The position numbers were made by a program, and so were the translations under genes. A stretch of DNA of 15,070 nucleotides, taken from NCBI GenBank assembly GCA_001768155.1, contig MENC01000251.1, forward strand, positions 1-15,070. The letters run 5' to 3'. Shown here one piece after another: positions 13,831 through 15,070 of the stretch; position 1 is the first letter of the stretch; every line of letters begins with the position of its first letter. This stretch comes from Bacteroidetes bacterium GWA2_30_7. GTDB lineage: Bacteria; Bacteroidota; Bacteroidia; Bacteroidales; GWF2-33-38. The notes beneath the pieces are model-generated. The model had not been told where the DNA came from and ran no database searches. It saw only the letters and a program-made list of their open reading frames with translations.

Positions 13831-13861
13831 TTGTCAGGAGTAAACACATGACAAAGGCAGG
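13831..13861 (-). repeat. Palindrome family A, copy 5 (reverse orientation, degenerate)
   Basis: Reads TTGTCAGGAG, TAAACACA, TGACAAAGGCAGG. The outer arms TTGTCA and TGACAA still pair but the inner stem has decayed. The right flank AAAGGCAGG shows it is in the same inverted orientation as the copy at 12796. Confidence 0.6.
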
Positions 13862-13929
13862 GATGGGAAAAACAAACTTATATCAGAAAAAATTTATAAT
13901 TCATTAAAAAACTGTAAAAGCTAAAATAA

Positions 13930-15070
13930 ATGATAACCGAATCAAACAATATCGAAAACGATTTAAAAACTAATTATACTGATTATTTGTGGAATACAAA
14001 ATTTGCAGAATTAAAACAGTTTTGGGAACAACACGGTCATTGTAATGTTCCAACTGGGAAGGGAGCATATCATACATTGGCGAAGTGGTGTGTAGCGCAA
14101 AGGACTTTAAGAAATACCAGTCCATTAAAATTTCTTGCTTACAGAATGGAACTACTCAACAGTATTGGATTTTGCTGGAATATTCATGATAAATATTTTG
14201 ATAAACATTTTCTCAACCTAAAAGTATATATCAAAAAATATGGACATTGTGAAGTTACCGAGAAACAAGATAGGGCATTATCCAGATGGTGCACGAAATT
14301 ACGAGGTGAAAGAAGAAAAAAAGATAGTCGCCTTACAGAAATAAGAATCAAAAGGCTCGATTCTATTGGATTTGAATGGGAATTGCTCGACAGCAGGTGG
14401 ATGAAAAAATATTATACACTTGAAAAATATTTAGAAAATAAAAAACATTATTTCGATTCAAAAGATAATAAAAAAGCTAAACAACTTAAACGTTTTATAT
14501 CTATTCAACGAATTAATAAAAAGGAAGGAGTATTAAGCAAACAAAAAATTGATTTGCTCAATAAAATAGGCTTCATTTGGGATGTTTTAGAATATAGCTG
14601 GGAAAAACTTTTTGAAGATTTAAAAAAATATAAGCAAAAATTCGGGCATTGCAACGTATCTAAAAGTAAACGTGATAAAAATTACAAAGAATTAGCAGAA
14701 TGGGTTTTAGCGCAACGTGAAAATTACAAAAAAAAATCAGCATCCCTTACTAAAGAACGAATTAATAAACTTTCCAACATTGGTTTTCTATGGAAATCCA
14801 CATATTTAGAAAATTTTTGGGAAAAACAATTCGAAGAATTAAATAAGTATAAAAATAAATTCGGACATTGCAATGTAACTAAAGGTAAACGTGATAAAGA
14901 TTACAAAGAATTAGGAGAATGGGTTTGCGATCAACGCAGATATTACAGAAAAAAATCAGCATCACTTACTAAAGAGCGAATCAAGAAACTTTCAGAAATT
15001 GGTTTCCTTTGGGAATCTCCATTTAATCCTGATGAAAAAATATCCATTAACGATACTGATTTACTTAATG
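13930..15070 (+). CDS. Helicase-associated (HA) domain repeat protein, 3' end outside window
   Basis: An ATG at 13930 opens a frame that stays open for 380 codons to the window end. The whole visible protein is built of five HA-type helical repeats (Pfam Helicase_assoc style). Each starts near a Trp, has a GHCxV motif, a central W, an 'L..xRI..L' helix, and ends IGFxW. GHC motifs occur at 36, 105, 239 and 312; IGFxW ends occur at 79-83, 146-150, 213-217, 284-288 and 357-361. Repeat 3 has lost the GHC motif. Repeats 4 and 5 (residues 224-296 and 297-369) are near copies. In known proteins HA repeats often follow a DEAD-like helicase and are thought to bind nucleic acid. Here no helicase motor precedes them; one could only lie downstream. 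The first 20 residues are an ordinary linker and there is no signal peptide. Confidence 0.8.
   Translation, partial: MITESNNIENDLKTNYTDYLWNTKFAELKQFWEQHGHCNVPTGKGAYHTLAKWCVAQRTLRNTSPLKFLAYRMELLNSIGFCWNIHDKYFDKHFLNLKVYIKKYGHCEVTEKQDRALSRWCTKLRGERRKKDSRLTEIRIKRLDSIGFEWELLDSRWMKKYYTLEKYLENKKHYFDSKDNKKAKQLKRFISIQRINKKEGVLSKQKIDLLNKIGFIWDVLEYSWEKLFEDLKKYKQKFGHCNVSKSKRDKNYKELAEWVLAQRENYKKKSASLTKERINKLSNIGFLWKSTYLENFWEKQFEELNKYKNKFGHCNVTKGKRDKDYKELGEWVCDQRRYYRKKSASLTKERIKKLSEIGFLWESPFNPDEKISINDTDLLN
14599..15036 (+). repeat. Two 219-nt tandem units in the HA-repeat gene
   Basis: Units at 14599-14817 and 14818-15036 are in frame (73 codons each) and clearly similar at DNA level, for example AAACGTGATAAA followed by ATTACAAAGAATTA in both. 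The earlier three HA units are much more diverged, so this pair looks like a recent duplication. Confidence 0.75.

Noticed and set aside
13655..13849. Minus-strand frame at the end of the WG-repeat gene
   Set aside because: Covers the WG-repeat 3' end, the hairpin and spacer repeats; no start signal or family match.
9852..13929. Insertion sequence or integrated element
   Set aside because: No transposase, integrase, tRNA target site or clear terminal repeats with target duplication; only palindromic repeats suggest mobility.

Overview
The window is very AT-rich and looks like a Bacteroidota chromosome, probably an uncultivated Bacteroidales-like lineage. The reasons are that putative promoters match the Bacteroidota -7 box (TAnnTTTG), start codons follow A-rich leaders rather than Shine-Dalgarno sites, and the gene content fits: a DUF6934-like protein, a Bacteroidota-style OPX lipoprotein with a Wzc-type kinase, and the start of a secreted protein with an 'AMLDVKSTSKG' motif. 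No tRNA, rRNA, CRISPR array, transposase or integrase is visible.

Left part (1-9851), housekeeping and envelope. A truncated minus-strand secreted-protein gene (1-146) diverges from a zinc-ribbon threonine synthase gene (313-1566). After a repeat-bearing spacer comes a tight operon-like run: OPX export lipoprotein (1745-2491), fused chain-length regulator/BY-kinase (2491-4929), WecA/MraY-like sugar-phosphate transferase (4926-5975), membrane-anchored lytic transglycosylase (5972-7015) and uvrA (7029-9851). The first four genes overlap by 1-4 bases. Together they could start a lipid-linked glycan, control and drive its export, and open peptidoglycan for the export machine. uvrA is a DNA-repair gene that seems simply to ride in the same transcript.

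Right part (9852-15070), accessory and repeat-rich. A DUF6934-like gene and a 51-residue partner (9963-10574) sit between two copies of a 33-nt palindrome. A 500-nt non-coding stretch of hairpin repeats follows. Next is a 562-residue protein with an adenine methyltransferase, a Mrr-like PD-(D/E)xK nuclease domain and a PKD-like C-terminal domain (11077-12765), apparently a one-chain restriction-modification enzyme. Then come a WG-repeat protein (12847-13752) and an open-ended protein made of helicase-associated (HA) repeats with no helicase in the visible part (13930-15070). Copies of a second palindrome family lie in one orientation before the methyltransferase gene and in the opposite orientation after it.

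The main structural oddity is in the spacers. At least six carry short tandem arrays of 7-8-nt units, three of them with exactly five units. Two of these arrays end at or just before a putative -7 box. The most promising candidates for unusual biology are the methyltransferase-nuclease-PKD fusion, the DUF6934-like/51-aa pair, the HA-repeat protein and these micro-arrays.
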